Assembly: GCF_003315035.1 (NCBI RefSeq)
Contig: NZ_QNRE01000006.1
Span: 1 to 64,000, forward strand
DNA from: Nocardia puris
GTDB lineage: Bacteria > Actinomycetota > Actinomycetes > Mycobacteriales > Mycobacteriaceae
Direction: 5' to 3'
Length of the DNA stretch: 64,000 nucleotides
How positions within the stretch are numbered: position 1 is the first letter of the stretch; every line of letters starts with the position of its first letter. The position numbers and the translations under genes are program-made. The notes beneath the pieces were generated by a model. The model saw nothing but the letters and a program-made list of their open reading frames with translations. It had not been told where the DNA came from and did not search any database. Below are positions 23,616 through 33,700 of the stretch, piece after piece.

Positions 23616-24821
23616 ATGACCGCCGTCGGCGAACGCTCACCGCTGCGGACGTACCTGGCGTCGCGGGCGCTGGCGCTGACCGGTGGTTCGGTCGCCGAAG
23701 CCGTGCTGCCGCTCATCGTGGTGCTCACCCTCGACGGCGGCGCCGCAGCGGTCGGCGCCGTCACCGCCGTCACGCTGGTGGTCAGTCTCACGACCCGCGT
23801 GCCGATCTCGGCGTGGGTCGACGCCCGGCCACACCAGATCCGCCTGCAAGCGTTCAGCCAGATAGCCGCGGCCGCCACGGCGGTGCTGATCCCGCTGCTG
23901 TGGTGGTGGGATCTGCTGTCCCTGCCCACGTTGCTCGCCGCCGTCGTGGTGATCGTGCTGGCCAGGACCGTGGTGTCGAGCCTGGGGCACACCACCGTCA
24001 ACCAGCTCGTTCCCGCCGACGACCGCGTGCGGGCGGTGGGAGCGCTCAACAGTCTGTCCAGCGCCGCCGACATCGCCGGGCAATCCGGTGGTCCGGCCTT
24101 GCTGAAACTGCTGCCCGCCCCGGTGATCCCGTTGGTCGACACCGCCATGAATCTGGTCTCGGCCGCGCTCGTGTGGCGGTTGCGCGGGTACGAGTCTCGT
24201 GATCAGCCCGGGGACGCGGCCGAGACCGTGACGGTGCGGGTGTCCGAGGTCGCGCGGTCGGTCATGGCGCAGGGCCCGGTCCAGGTGTTGTGGCTCTCGG
24301 GCATCGTCGGCAGCCTGCTCGCGCCGGTGACGGTGGTCTTCCTGATCCGGGAACTCGACATCGATCCGGCCCTGGTCGGTGTGCTCATGGCCTGCGGCGC
24401 GCTCGGCGGTATCACCGGCGGCCTGCTCGCCCACCGCGTCCTGTCCCGTCTGGCCATGTGGCCGCTGATCGCGGTCTCCAGCGCGCTCTCCGGGGCGGCG
24501 GCCGCGCTCCTGCTCTCGGCACCGCGTCTGCCGGGCGCTGTCTATCCGCTGGTCATCGGCTTCGAATTCCTGTCCGCGTGCGCCGGAACCCTGCTCGTGG
24601 CCGCCGTCTACGGCACCCTGCAAACCCGCACCGAGCACGCGCGGATCGCGCGGGTGATGTCGGTCGCGAGCACCGGGATGGAGGGTCTGGCGTTGGTGGG
24701 CATCGGCGCCGGAGTCCTCGTCGCCGCGCGCTGGTCGGAACTCGCGACGATCACCACCGCCGCGATCGGATATCTCGCGCTCGCCCTGATCGCGGTGATC
24801 GCGGCCCTGCGCCGCCGGTAG
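23616..24821 (+). CDS. MFS transporter
   Basis: 401 aa from ATG 23616, following CTCGCTC without a strong ribosome site; the open frame runs far upstream antisense to the DraG gene. About twelve transmembrane helices are visible, with a cytoplasmic loop after helix 6 (residues 190-215). The first loop carries SAWVDARPHQIR, in the place of the usual MFS loop 2-3 motif. It resembles drug-efflux-type MFS proteins of the enterobactin-exporter-like group, but substrate cannot be assigned. It is convergent with rarD (13-bp gap). Confidence 0.82.
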   Translation: MTAVGERSPLRTYLASRALALTGGSVAEAVLPLIVVLTLDGGAAAVGAVTAVTLVVSLTTRVPISAWVDARPHQIRLQAFSQIAAAATAVLIPLLWWWDLLSLPTLLAAVVVIVLARTVVSSLGHTTVNQLVPADDRVRAVGALNSLSSAADIAGQSGGPALLKLLPAPVIPLVDTAMNLVSAALVWRLRGYESRDQPGDAAETVTVRVSEVARSVMAQGPVQVLWLSGIVGSLLAPVTVVFLIRELDIDPALVGVLMACGALGGITGGLLAHRVLSRLAMWPLIAVSSALSGAAAALLLSAPRLPGAVYPLVIGFEFLSACAGTLLVAAVYGTLQTRTEHARIARVMSVASTGMEGLALVGIGAGVLVAARWSELATITTAAIGYLALALIAVIAALRRR

Positions 24822-24834
24822 GTGTTCGCCCGGA

Positions 24835-25752
24835 TCAGTCGGTGCGAGTGGGGGTTTCGACCGGAGCCGGCACCGCTTTCCGCCGCCGCGACCGCACCAC
24901 CGCATCGGTGGTGAACACCACCAGTGCGGCCCAGATCAGCGCGAAACCGGCCCAGCGGGAGGCGGGCATCGGTTCGTGCAACACCGCCACGCCCCAGAGC
25001 ATCTGGAGGGCCGGGGTGAGGTATTGCAGGATGCCCATGGTCGAGAGCGGAACCCGTTGCGCGGCAACGGCGAACAACAACAGCGGCACCAGCGTGACCG
25101 GTCCGGTGGACATGAGCAGCGCCGCGTGGTCGACGCCGGAGGTGAACTCGCTGCGCCCGGTCACCAGCAGGAACACCACGAACGCCAGCGCGAACGGCGC
25201 GGCCACCATCCCCTCGGCCGCGATGCCGCGCAACGCGTCCAGCTGGATCACCTTCTTGACCAGCCCGTACAGTGCGAACGAACAGGCCAGGCCCAGCGCG
25301 ATCACCGGCGGTCGCCCGTAGTCCACCGTCAGCACACCCACGGCGACGACGCCGAGCCCCAGCGCCCCCCACTGCGCGGGCGTGAGCTTCTCCCGGAAGA
25401 TCAGCACCCCGAACGCCACGGTGACCAGCGGATTCACGAAGTAACCGAGCGCGCACTCCACCACGTGCCCCGACACCACCCCGTACACGTAGATGCCCCA
25501 GTTGCACGAGATCGCCAGCGACGCCAGACCGGCCAGCCGCCACGTGCGCGCGTCGATCCCGCGCATCTCCCGCAACCGCCCGGTCACCGCCAGCACGATC
25601 AGCACCACGACCAGCGTCCACAGGATGCGCTGGGCCAGCACCTCCACCGCGCTCGCGAACGCCAGCACACCGAAGAACGCGGCGAACGACCCCCAGATCA
25701 GATACGCCCCGACACCGAACCCCACACCCGGAACCGACCCGACACGCCGCAC
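24835..25752 (-). CDS. rarD: RarD-type EamA permease
   Basis: 305 aa, ten predicted transmembrane helices from two EamA repeats. The start (GAYLIWGSFAAFFG), QRILWTLVVV, SCNWGIYVYGV (cf. the RarD NWxxY block), YFVNPLV and QYLTPALQMLWGVAVLHEPM are hallmark RarD segments. It is a drug/metabolite-transporter-superfamily permease in the inner membrane with an unproven substrate. It diverges from ctpE. Confidence 0.92.
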   Translation of the reverse strand: MRRVGSVPGVGFGVGAYLIWGSFAAFFGVLAFASAVEVLAQRILWTLVVVLIVLAVTGRLREMRGIDARTWRLAGLASLAISCNWGIYVYGVVSGHVVECALGYFVNPLVTVAFGVLIFREKLTPAQWGALGLGVVAVGVLTVDYGRPPVIALGLACSFALYGLVKKVIQLDALRGIAAEGMVAAPFALAFVVFLLVTGRSEFTSGVDHAALLMSTGPVTLVPLLLFAVAAQRVPLSTMGILQYLTPALQMLWGVAVLHEPMPASRWAGFALIWAALVVFTTDAVVRSRRRKAVPAPVETPTRTD

Positions 25753-25877
25753 CCCTGCCAGGCTACTGCTCGGCGATCGTTCATGGGATGAATACCCCGC
25801 CCGGTCGCGACCCCATTTCCACCGCCGGTGCGGCTCGGCGGGGACCGCGCCCGCAGCGCCCCGTTAGGCTTGCGTGC

Positions 25878-28301
25878 ATGTCGATAACCGTGCAGGACCC
25901 GGCCGCGACCGGACTCACCGCGGCGGAGGTGGAACAGCGGCGCCGCGACGGTCTCACCAACGACGTGCCGGATCGCGCGAGCCGGTCGGTGCGCGACATC
26001 GTCCGCGCCAACGTGTTCACCAGGATCAACGCCATCCTCGGTGTGCTGTTCATCCTGATCATGGCCACCGGCTCGCCCATCGACGGCATGTTCGGCCTGC
26101 TCATCGTGGCCAACAGCGCGGTCGGCATCATCCAGGAAGTCCGCGCCAAGCGCACCCTGGACCAGCTGGCCATCGTCGGCCAGGCCCGCCCCACGGTGCG
26201 CCGCGACGGCAAGGCCGTGGAGGTCGCGCCGAAAGAGGTGGTGCTCGACGATCTGATCGAGCTCGGTCCCGGCGACCAGATCGTGGTCGACGGCGTGGTC
26301 GAGGAGTCCGCGCTGCTCGAGGTGGACGAGTCGCTGCTCACCGGCGAGGCCGACCCCATCGACAAGGCCGTCGGCGCGCCCGTCATGTCGGGCAGCTACG
26401 TGGTGTCGGGCTCGGGCAGCTACCGCGCCACGAAGGTGGGCCGCGACGCCTACGCGGCCAAGCTCGCCGACGAGGCCAGCAAGTTCACGTTGGTCAATTC
26501 CGAACTGCGCAACGGCATCAACACGATTCTGAAGGTCATCACCTACCTGCTGATCCCGGCGGGCGCGCTGATCATCTACAACCAGCTGTTCTCCAGCGGC
26601 GAGTCGTGGCGACCCGCGGTGAGCGGCATGGTGGCGGCGCTGGTGCCGATGGTGCCCGAGGGCCTGGTGCTGATGACGTCGATCGCGTTCGCGGTGGGCG
26701 TGGTGCGGCTGGGCCGCCGCCAGTGCCTGGTGCAGGAGCTGCCCGCCATCGAGGGCCTGGCCCGCGTCGACGTGGTGTGCGCCGACAAGACCGGCACGCT
26801 GACCGAGAACGGCATGCGCCTGTCGGAGGTGCGCCCGCTCGACGGCATGGACGAGGCGCAGGCGCGCCAGGTGCTGGCCGCCATGGCGGGCGACGATCCG
26901 CGCCCCAACGCGAGCGTGCAGGCGATCGAGGAGGCCTTGCCGGACACCCCCGGGTGGCGGCACACGGCGGTGGCGCCGTTCTCCTCGGCCAAGAAGTGGA
27001 GCGGCTTCTCCTACGGCGAGCACGGCGACTGGCTGCTCGGCGCGCCCGACGTGCTGCTCGACCCCGACTCCGAGGACGCCCGCACCGCGGAGGAACTCGG
27101 CTCCTCCGGGCTGCGCATCCTGTTGCTCGCGCGCAGCGACCGCCCCGTCGACGCGCCCGACGCGCCCGGTGTGGTGACGCCCGCCGCGCTCGTGGTGCTC
27201 GAGCAGAAAGTGCGTCCCGACGCCCGCGACACACTGGATTACTTCGCCAGCCAGAACGTTTCGATCAAGGTGATCTCCGGCGACAACGCCGTCTCGGTCG
27301 GCGCGGTCGCCGCCTCGCTGGACCTGCCCGGCGGCGACCATCCGGTCGACGCGCGCGAATTGCCCTCCGACCGTGAACAACTCGCCGACGAGCTGGAGCG
27401 CGAGACCACGTTCGGCCGCGTGCGCCCGGACCAGAAGCGGGCCATGGTCGGCGCGCTGCAATCGCGCGGCCACACCGTCGCCATGACGGGTGACGGCGTG
27501 AACGACGTGCTCGCCCTGAAGGACGCCGACATCGGCGTCGCCATGGGCTCGGGCAGCCCCGCGACGCGCGCGGTGGCGCAGATCGTGTTGCTGGACAACA
27601 AGTTCGCCACGCTGCCCTACGTCGTCGGCGAGGGCAGGCGGGTGATCGGCAATATCGAGCGCGTGTCGAATCTGTTCCTCACCAAGACCGTGTACTCGGT
27701 GCTGCTGGCGTTCCTGGTGGGCGTCGCGGGTGTGGGTTCGCAGATCTTCGACTACGAACCGATCGGCTATCCGTTCCTGCCGCGCCACGTCACGATCGCG
27801 GCCTGGTTCACCATCGGCATCCCGGCGTTCATCCTGTCGCTCGCGCCGAACAACGAACGCGCCCGCACCGGATTCGTGCCGCGCGTCATGCGTTTGGCGA
27901 TCCCGTCGGGTGTGGTGATCGGCGTCGCCACATTCGTGGCGTACCTCATCGCCTACGAGGGACCGAACGCCACCGACACGCAGAAGGAACAGGCCGGCAC
28001 CACCGCGCTCATCACGCTGATCATGATCGCGGTGTGGGTGCTCGCCATCGTGGCCCGCCCGTACGTGTGGTGGAAGGTGGTGCTGATCGCGACATCGGTG
28101 GGCGCGTATGTCTTCCTGTTCACCGTGCCGTTCACCCGCGAGTTCTTCGCGCTCGATCCCTCCAACTGGGCGCTCACCTCCGCCGCGTTCGTCTGCGGCG
28201 CGGTCGGGATCGTGCTGGTGGAGGCGGCCTGGTGGATCAGCGCGGCCCTGCACGGGGAGAAGCGCAGGCTCATTCCGGCCTCGCCGGGCGGCAGCGCCTA
28301 G
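25878..28301 (+). CDS. ctpE: CtpE-like P-type ATPase (calcium uptake type)
   Basis: 807 aa from ATG 25878. Actuator domain LTGEADP, phosphorylation site Asp303 in DKTGTLTENG, and the hinge TGDGVNDVLALKDADIGVAMG are intact. About ten membrane helices are visible, the fourth with PMVPEGLVLMTS. The sequence follows mycobacterial CtpE closely over its whole length (for example NVFTRINAILGV near the start and APNNERA near the end), a transporter linked to Ca2+ uptake and surface integrity. No N-terminal heavy-metal domain is present. An 11-bp hairpin follows the stop. Confidence 0.93.
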   Translation: MSITVQDPAATGLTAAEVEQRRRDGLTNDVPDRASRSVRDIVRANVFTRINAILGVLFILIMATGSPIDGMFGLLIVANSAVGIIQEVRAKRTLDQLAIVGQARPTVRRDGKAVEVAPKEVVLDDLIELGPGDQIVVDGVVEESALLEVDESLLTGEADPIDKAVGAPVMSGSYVVSGSGSYRATKVGRDAYAAKLADEASKFTLVNSELRNGINTILKVITYLLIPAGALIIYNQLFSSGESWRPAVSGMVAALVPMVPEGLVLMTSIAFAVGVVRLGRRQCLVQELPAIEGLARVDVVCADKTGTLTENGMRLSEVRPLDGMDEAQARQVLAAMAGDDPRPNASVQAIEEALPDTPGWRHTAVAPFSSAKKWSGFSYGEHGDWLLGAPDVLLDPDSEDARTAEELGSSGLRILLLARSDRPVDAPDAPGVVTPAALVVLEQKVRPDARDTLDYFASQNVSIKVISGDNAVSVGAVAASLDLPGGDHPVDARELPSDREQLADELERETTFGRVRPDQKRAMVGALQSRGHTVAMTGDGVNDVLALKDADIGVAMGSGSPATRAVAQIVLLDNKFATLPYVVGEGRRVIGNIERVSNLFLTKTVYSVLLAFLVGVAGVGSQIFDYEPIGYPFLPRHVTIAAWFTIGIPAFILSLAPNNERARTGFVPRVMRLAIPSGVVIGVATFVAYLIAYEGPNATDTQKEQAGTTALITLIMIAVWVLAIVARPYVWWKVVLIATSVGAYVFLFTVPFTREFFALDPSNWALTSAAFVCGAVGIVLVEAAWWISAALHGEKRRLIPASPGGSA

Positions 28302-28309
28302 GTGCTCCC

Positions 28310-28339
28310 GCGGCGGCGCGTCACCCGGCGCGCCGCCGC
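28310..28339 (+). terminator. Hairpin terminator after ctpE
   Basis: Perfect 11-bp inverted repeat (28310-28320 with 28329-28339), 8-nt loop, 9 bp after the ctpE stop. Confidence 0.7.
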
Positions 28340-28356
28340 ATGAGAAGCCTTGTGCG

Positions 28357-28372
28357 AAGCGATCATTCGCTT
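28357..28372. promoter_or_regulatory. Palindrome upstream of phzF-like gene
   Basis: AAGCGA-4-TCGCTT palindrome ending 20 bp before ATG 28393, just upstream of the AGGAG-type ribosome site. Position fits an operator of the phzF-like gene. Confidence 0.4.
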
Positions 28373-28392
28373 TAGGAGTACCTTCTCCGGAT

Positions 28393-29211
28393 ATGGAGGT
28401 ACTGCTGCACCAGATCGACGCGTTCGCCGACGCACCGTTCTCGGGCAATCCGGCGGCCGTGATGCCGCTGACGTCGTGGTTGCCGGACGGGCTGCTGCAA
28501 AGTCTGGCCGAGGAGAACAACCTCGCCGAAACCGCCTTCTACACCTCGCAATTACCTCCCGAGGCGGTCGGGCCGCCCGACGACACGCCCGCGTTCCACC
28601 TGCGCTGGTTCACCCCCGCCACCGAGGTGGATCTGTGCGGCCACGCCACCCTGGCCACCGCCGCCCACATCCTCGAGGACCTGTACCCGGGCCACGACCG
28701 CGTCGCCTTCCACACCCGCAGCGGGTGGCTGATCGTGGACCGCACCGACGACGACGAGTACGTGCTCGACCTGCCCACCTCGGAATCCGTTGCGGTGGAA
28801 CCCGATCCCGCGTTGGTCGCCGCGCTCGGCGTCACGCCCGTGCGCGCGTTCTCCGGGCCCGACGAAGTGATCGTCGTCGCCACCGAAGCCGAGGTCCGCT
28901 CCGCCCGGCCGCTGCTGTCGAACTTCCCACCCCTGCGCCGCGGCGCCATCCTCACCGCTCCCGGCGATGAAGCCGACTTCGTGTCCCGCTTCTTCGGCCC
29001 GGGCGTGGGCGTGCCCGAAGATCCGGTCACCGGTTCCGCGCACGCCCAGCTCACCCCCTTGTGGGCGGCGGAACTCGGCCGCACCGAACTCACCGCCCGC
29101 CAACTCTCGCGGCGCGGCGGAAGCCTGCGCTGCGCACTCGCGGGCGACCGCGTCCTGCTCTTCGGCCGCTGCCGCCGCTACCTGGACGGGGTCGTGACCC
29201 TGCCCGACTGA
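28393..29211 (+). CDS. PhzF-family isomerase/epimerase-like protein
   Basis: 272 aa. ATG 28393 is preceded by AGGAG. It has the two-domain diaminopimelate-epimerase-like fold of the PhzF family: QIDAFADAPFSGNPAAV at the N-terminus, ENNLAETAFY with the catalytic Glu, FTPATEVDLCGHATLATA, and the second-domain VGVPEDPVTGSAHAQLTPLWA. PhzF isomerises dihydro-hydroxyanthranilate in phenazine synthesis, but most family members are of unknown substrate and no phenazine genes are here. Monocistronic. Confidence 0.93.
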   Translation: MEVLLHQIDAFADAPFSGNPAAVMPLTSWLPDGLLQSLAEENNLAETAFYTSQLPPEAVGPPDDTPAFHLRWFTPATEVDLCGHATLATAAHILEDLYPGHDRVAFHTRSGWLIVDRTDDDEYVLDLPTSESVAVEPDPALVAALGVTPVRAFSGPDEVIVVATEAEVRSARPLLSNFPPLRRGAILTAPGDEADFVSRFFGPGVGVPEDPVTGSAHAQLTPLWAAELGRTELTARQLSRRGGSLRCALAGDRVLLFGRCRRYLDGVVTLPD

Positions 29212-29330
29212 GCACTCGGCTGGTTTTGGCGACCGGTACCAAGCGGTGTCAAATGTGTTCGCCCACAGCGTATTCGGCGCGCCGTGTCCTATTCGTTACC
29301 TGTCGGGGGTTCGGCGTAGGTTCTCGCCCC

Positions 29331-30278
29331 ATGGCCAAGCCCCCGCCCAACCCCCACGACGCGTACTTCCGGCGCGTCATGTCGCGCCCCGACAACGCTG
29401 CCAGCCAGTTGCGTGCGGTACTACCCTCCGGGCTGGTCGCCCGCATCGACTGGTCGGAGTTGAAGCTGTGTTCGACCAGCCTCGTCTCAAAAGAATTGCG
29501 CTCGCGCTACACCGACTTGGTGTTCAGCACCCGGGTCGACGGACACCCCGCCTACCTGTACGTGCTGATGGAGCATCAATCCACCAGCGACCGGTTCATG
29601 CCGGTGCGCATGCTCGAATACGTCGTCGGCATCTGGAACCAGCACCGGGCCGAGACGGGCTCGGACACCCTGCCCATCGTCGTTCCCGTAGTGGTGCACA
29701 GCAACGGGGCCAGCTGGAACGCGCCGACACAGCTGAGCGAGATGTTCGACCTCGACCCCGATCTGCACGCGGAACTCGCCCCGTACATCCCCACCTTCCA
29801 GTTCCTCTTGGACGACGTCGCCGAACTGGATCTCACCGTGGTCGGCCGCCGCGGCCTCACCGCCGACGCCACGATCATGCTCGTCCTGCACAAGATCGCC
29901 AAGGGCCATCCCCACCTCGGCGAAGCTATACTCGAATGGCTCGACCAGCTGCGGTCGGTGATCGACCTGGACGCGGTTTTCACGTATATGTTGCAGGTCA
30001 GCGAAACCCCGGAGACCGATTTCGACCCCGTGATCGACCGACTCGGTCCTGAGGCCAAGGAGGCATTGATGACCACCGCAGAACAGCTCCGCGCCGAAGG
30101 TGAAGCACGCGGCGCAGCACGCGCACGTGCCGAGATGCTGATCGTGCTGCTGGCGGAGAAGTTCGGCACCCTGCCGAACAGCGCCATCGAGCGAGTGCGT
30201 ACCGCGGACGCCGACCGCCTGCACACATGGGCACGGAGGATACTGACCGCCAACACCCTCCACGACGCTCTCGCCTGA
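29331..30278 (+). CDS. Rpn-family recombination-promoting nuclease / PD-(D/E)XK transposase-like
   Basis: 315 aa. PHDAYFRRVMSRPDNAASQLRAVLP is the Rpn (YhgA-like) N-terminal signature. The nuclease core shows SELRSRYTDLVF-like residues (Asp in YTDLVF) and the YLYVLMEHQS block (Glu-x-Gln), matching the PD-(D/E)XK pattern D..ExQ. The C-terminus is Ala/Arg/Glu-rich and repetitive (LRAEGEARGAARARAEM) then ends in a short helical domain. Rpn proteins are Ca-stimulated DNases that raise recA-independent recombination. The gene's 3' end is duplicated immediately downstream. Confidence 0.88.
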   Translation: MAKPPPNPHDAYFRRVMSRPDNAASQLRAVLPSGLVARIDWSELKLCSTSLVSKELRSRYTDLVFSTRVDGHPAYLYVLMEHQSTSDRFMPVRMLEYVVGIWNQHRAETGSDTLPIVVPVVVHSNGASWNAPTQLSEMFDLDPDLHAELAPYIPTFQFLLDDVAELDLTVVGRRGLTADATIMLVLHKIAKGHPHLGEAILEWLDQLRSVIDLDAVFTYMLQVSETPETDFDPVIDRLGPEAKEALMTTAEQLRAEGEARGAARARAEMLIVLLAEKFGTLPNSAIERVRTADADRLHTWARRILTANTLHDALA

Positions 30279-30575
30279 CCGAGCACGGCACTACAAACCA
30301 GTCGGCCACGAGGCCAGGGGGAGGCATTGATGACCACCGCAGAACAGCTCCGCGCCGAAGGTGAAGCACGCGGCGAAGCGCGCGGGCGCGCCGAAGGTGA
30401 AGCGCGCGGCGCAGCACGCGCACGTGCCGAGATGCTGATCGTGCTGCTGGCGGAGAAGTTCGGCACCCTGCCGAACAGCGCCATCGAGCGTGTACACGCC
30501 GCAGACGCCGACCGCCTGCGCACATGGACGCTGAAGATTCTGACCGCCAGCACCCTCGATGAGGCACTTGCCTGA
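30061..30575 (+). repeat. Tandem duplication of the 3' part of the rpn gene
   Basis: Bases from 30061 (AGGCATTGATGACC...) are repeated from 30322 with near identity up to about the end of each reading frame. The second copy carries an extra 36 bp in the GEARG-coding stretch, that is, additional repeat units. A mononucleotide-free, unit-based expansion suggests slippage or recombination within the repetitive EGEARG codons. Confidence 0.9.
30330..30575 (+). pseudogene. Duplicated C-terminal fragment of the Rpn nuclease
   Basis: 81 aa from ATG 30330. It equals the last 70 residues of the Rpn protein plus a 12-residue insertion of EARGRAEGEARG type. It lacks the nuclease core, so it cannot cut DNA itself. 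The ATG is the same internal Met codon found in the full gene, so both a short internal product of the full gene and this fragment could be made. It may be a gene relic or a small C-terminal-domain protein that could oligomerise with the full nuclease. Confidence 0.75.
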
Positions 30576-30586
30576 TCGAGGGTGCT
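30549..30586 (+). terminator. Long hairpin at the end of the rpn fragment
   Basis: AGCACCCTCGAT (30549-30560) pairs perfectly with 30575-30586, and inside it AGGCA pairs with TGCCT around a 2-nt loop. It spans the stop codon of the fragment. It is absent from the first copy, so it terminates the pair. Confidence 0.75.
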
Positions 30587-30709
30587 CGGCGGTCGATGCG
30601 GCGAGTGACGGTCGACGTAGTCGGCTTTCGCTAAGTGTGAGACCCATGCTCGCGGAGGGATCCGTGGTGTAGCTGGATCTTGTTCCGCCACTCGAGCATC
30701 ACCGGCGAG

Positions 30710-30746
30710 CCCGCGCAGGGCGCGAACAGCTTCGCGCCCGCGCGGG
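30710..30746 (-). terminator. Hairpin terminator after emb
   Basis: CCCGCGCAGGGCGCGAA (30710-30726) pairs, with one interruption, with 30731-30746 around a 4-nt loop, just downstream of the emb stop at 30753. Confidence 0.65.
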
Positions 30747-30752
30747 TCCCGC

Positions 30753-33700
30753 TCAGTACGACGTGATGATCGGCCCCGGGGTCCACGTCCCCCAGCGCTG
30801 AGTCGGATCGATCCGGACTTCGGCCGTGCCCGCCGACGGGTCGAGGGGGATGTACTGCTCCAGGGACCCCCAGTCGCGGTCCCAATCGTGGTTCAGGTAG
30901 GCGGGGAGGGTGCGGGCGGTGAAGAGCAACTGGGTCCAGCCGAGCGGGCCGCCGCCGTCGTGGCCCTGCCACATGTTGGTAATGGTGGCGCCGTTGCGGT
31001 CGGGCAGGATGCGGTAGGCGGGCAGGTCGGAGATGCCGTTGCGGGTGGGCAGGTGGTTCTGGCAGGGGAAGTTCATGCCGACCGCCCAGTCCATCAGCAC
31101 CGGCGTCTCGGAGCCCACCAGATCGGTGAGCGTGGTGGTCCGCGGCACGCGCGGCGGCGTGACCGCCAGCCACTGATCCCCGCCGAGGTCCAGATCCTGG
31201 GCGACCAACCGCACCACATCGGCCCGCTCGGGCAGCACGTCCAGCGGCACACGCAGATTGCGCCACATGGGCGACGGGCCGATGTCGAGCGGCACCGTGC
31301 TGCCGAGCACGTCCACCCCGCCGGCCAGGTTCACCGCACCGTACTCGAGGACCAGATCCTGGCCGGGACGCACGATCCCGTCGGCGTCCACGGACTTGAT
31401 GCGCCCCGCGGCCGCGATCGCGATGATGTCGCCGCGACTGCCGTCCACGGCGGCCGGCAGCCCGTACCAGCCGGTGGTGAGCGCGGCGGGCGTCTGCGCA
31501 CCGTCGCGGTAGCTGCCGAGCACGGGCGTGGTGGCGGGGTCGAGACCGAACGGCAGCGCGACGGTGCTGCCGTTGATGCCCACACCCTGGGAGGTGTCGG
31601 ATTCCGAGCCCGCGTCGCGCGCCGCGTCGCGCAGGTCGTCCTTGTCGCTGGAGACGGAATTGGCACGGCCCGTGGTGGATTCGACCTCGTCGGATTCCAG
31701 CACCGGCGCGACACCGTTGGGATCGAAACCGGTCGACTCCGTTCCGGCCAGCGCGACCGCCACGTCCTGATCGAGCGGACGGAGCATGGACGCGTTCGGA
31801 TCGGTCTCGACCAGCACGTCGTCGGCCAGCCCGCAACCACCCGAGAAGGCCGCCGCCACATTGGATTTCGCGAGCGAGTACGCGGGATACTGGGCCACCG
31901 CGCCCTTCACGAACGACCCCACCTCGAACAGCACCATCGCCGCCGCCACGACGGCGAGAATCGGAATGCGCGAGACGAATCCGGACACCGCGCCGGAGGT
32001 CGGGCGCCACGGGCTGATGTGGAACACGGCGGCGGCCGCGAGCGCGAGGACGGCGGCGCCGAACGCGAACGTCGACAGCCCGAACCCGGCGAACGTCGGC
32101 GGTTTGTCCCACCACGGGATGCCCCACGCCGAGACGTACCAGTAGCCGTTGGACCCGACGAACGTCATGGCCATGACGAAGAAGACGGCGGCGGCGAGCA
32201 GCGCGCGATTGCGCACGGACCGCAGCACCCCCGGCCCGACCGCTACCGCGGCGACCGCCGCCACGCACGCCGCGAGCCCCGCGAAGACGCCGAACTGATG
32301 ATTCCACTTGGTCGGCGCGAACATCAGCACCGCCATCGCGCCGAAGGTGATCCCGAGCATCCGCACCGTGGGCCCGGACGCCACACCCGGGATGCGACCG
32401 CCCTTGCGCAGCAATACCACCACGCACACCACCAGGCACAGCAGCATGAGGAACACACCGAACCGGCGGGTGAGCCAGCCGTCACCGCTGGGCTGCAACA
32501 GGAACTGGTAGCGCAGGAACTCGAGGAACCACGACTCCCCCGGTTTGATCTGCGCGTGCACGGCGAACATCTCCCGCACACCGGCCAGGGTGCGGTCGGC
32601 GAACACCACGGTGAGCACCACGAGCCCGGCCGCGCCGAGCGGCAGGAGCTGCGCCGCGTAGCCGACGGTCTTGGCCCGCGCCACGATCACCGCCGCGAGC
32701 GTGCGCGCGCCCGCGACCAGCGCCAGCGCCGCGATCAACCCCGACGGCGCGGCGGTCAGGGTGAACGCCGCGATGATGATCGCCACGGCGAAGGGCAGCA
32801 GCCGCCGGGTGGCGATCGCGCGCTCTACGGTGACCCAGGTGAAGATCACGCCCGCCGCGACGAACGGTTCCGCGCGCAGACCGTTGTTGTAGGGCAGCCA
32901 GAACGCGAGGAACACCAGCGCCGCCGTCCACTGCGCGAGCCCGCCGCGCACCGCCGCGCCCAGGCGCGGCAGCACTTCCCGGCTGATCACCCACCAAGTC
33001 AGCAGCGCGAGCACGGTGGTGGGCAGCCGCACCCACGGACTCACCGCCGACACGTGCGCCAGCCAGGCGATGACGTCGGTGTAGGGCGTGTAGAACGGAC
33101 CCTCGTCGACGCTGAACCAGCGGTAGTAGTTGGACATGGTGCCCGAGCTGTGGGTGCCGCGCGCCATGCCGAGGATGTAGCCGTCGTCGGAGGTGTTGGC
33201 GCCGATGAAATGCCACACGGCCAGCGTCGCGAACACCACCCAGTCCACCGGCCCGAGCCGCCACCAGCGGGCGGGCAGGAAGCGGCGGTTCACGCGGCCG
33301 TCCACCCGGTCGAGCCGGTGCAGCGCCACCAGCGAGACCAGCGTCGCGAGCAGGCACAGCGCGAGGACGACGAGCTTGAGCGGCGTCGGCGAGCTGCTGT
33401 AGCGGGAGTCGGCCTCGATGTCGACGCGCAGGCCCTCGGGCGCGCCGCCGGTCAGCTCGCTGAAGACGCCCACCACCTGTGGGCGCAGATCATCGGTGCG
33501 GGTGGCGCCCTCGTTCCCGAGGCCGCTCACCTCGACGGTGGAGCCGGTGGGCGTGAGCGCGATGGCCAGGTCACACTGCTGTCCGCGCACCGCGTCCAGC
33601 GGGGCCGACCAGAGCAGGGTGCCGCGCGAGACCACGTCGACCCGGCCGGGGCCGTCCCCCGAATCGGCGACGACCTTCACCACGAATCCGTAGCGCTCCC

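Noticed and set aside
25698..28520. A 940-residue minus-strand open frame across ctpE
   Set aside because: Fully antisense to the intact CtpE coding sequence and shows no family motifs.
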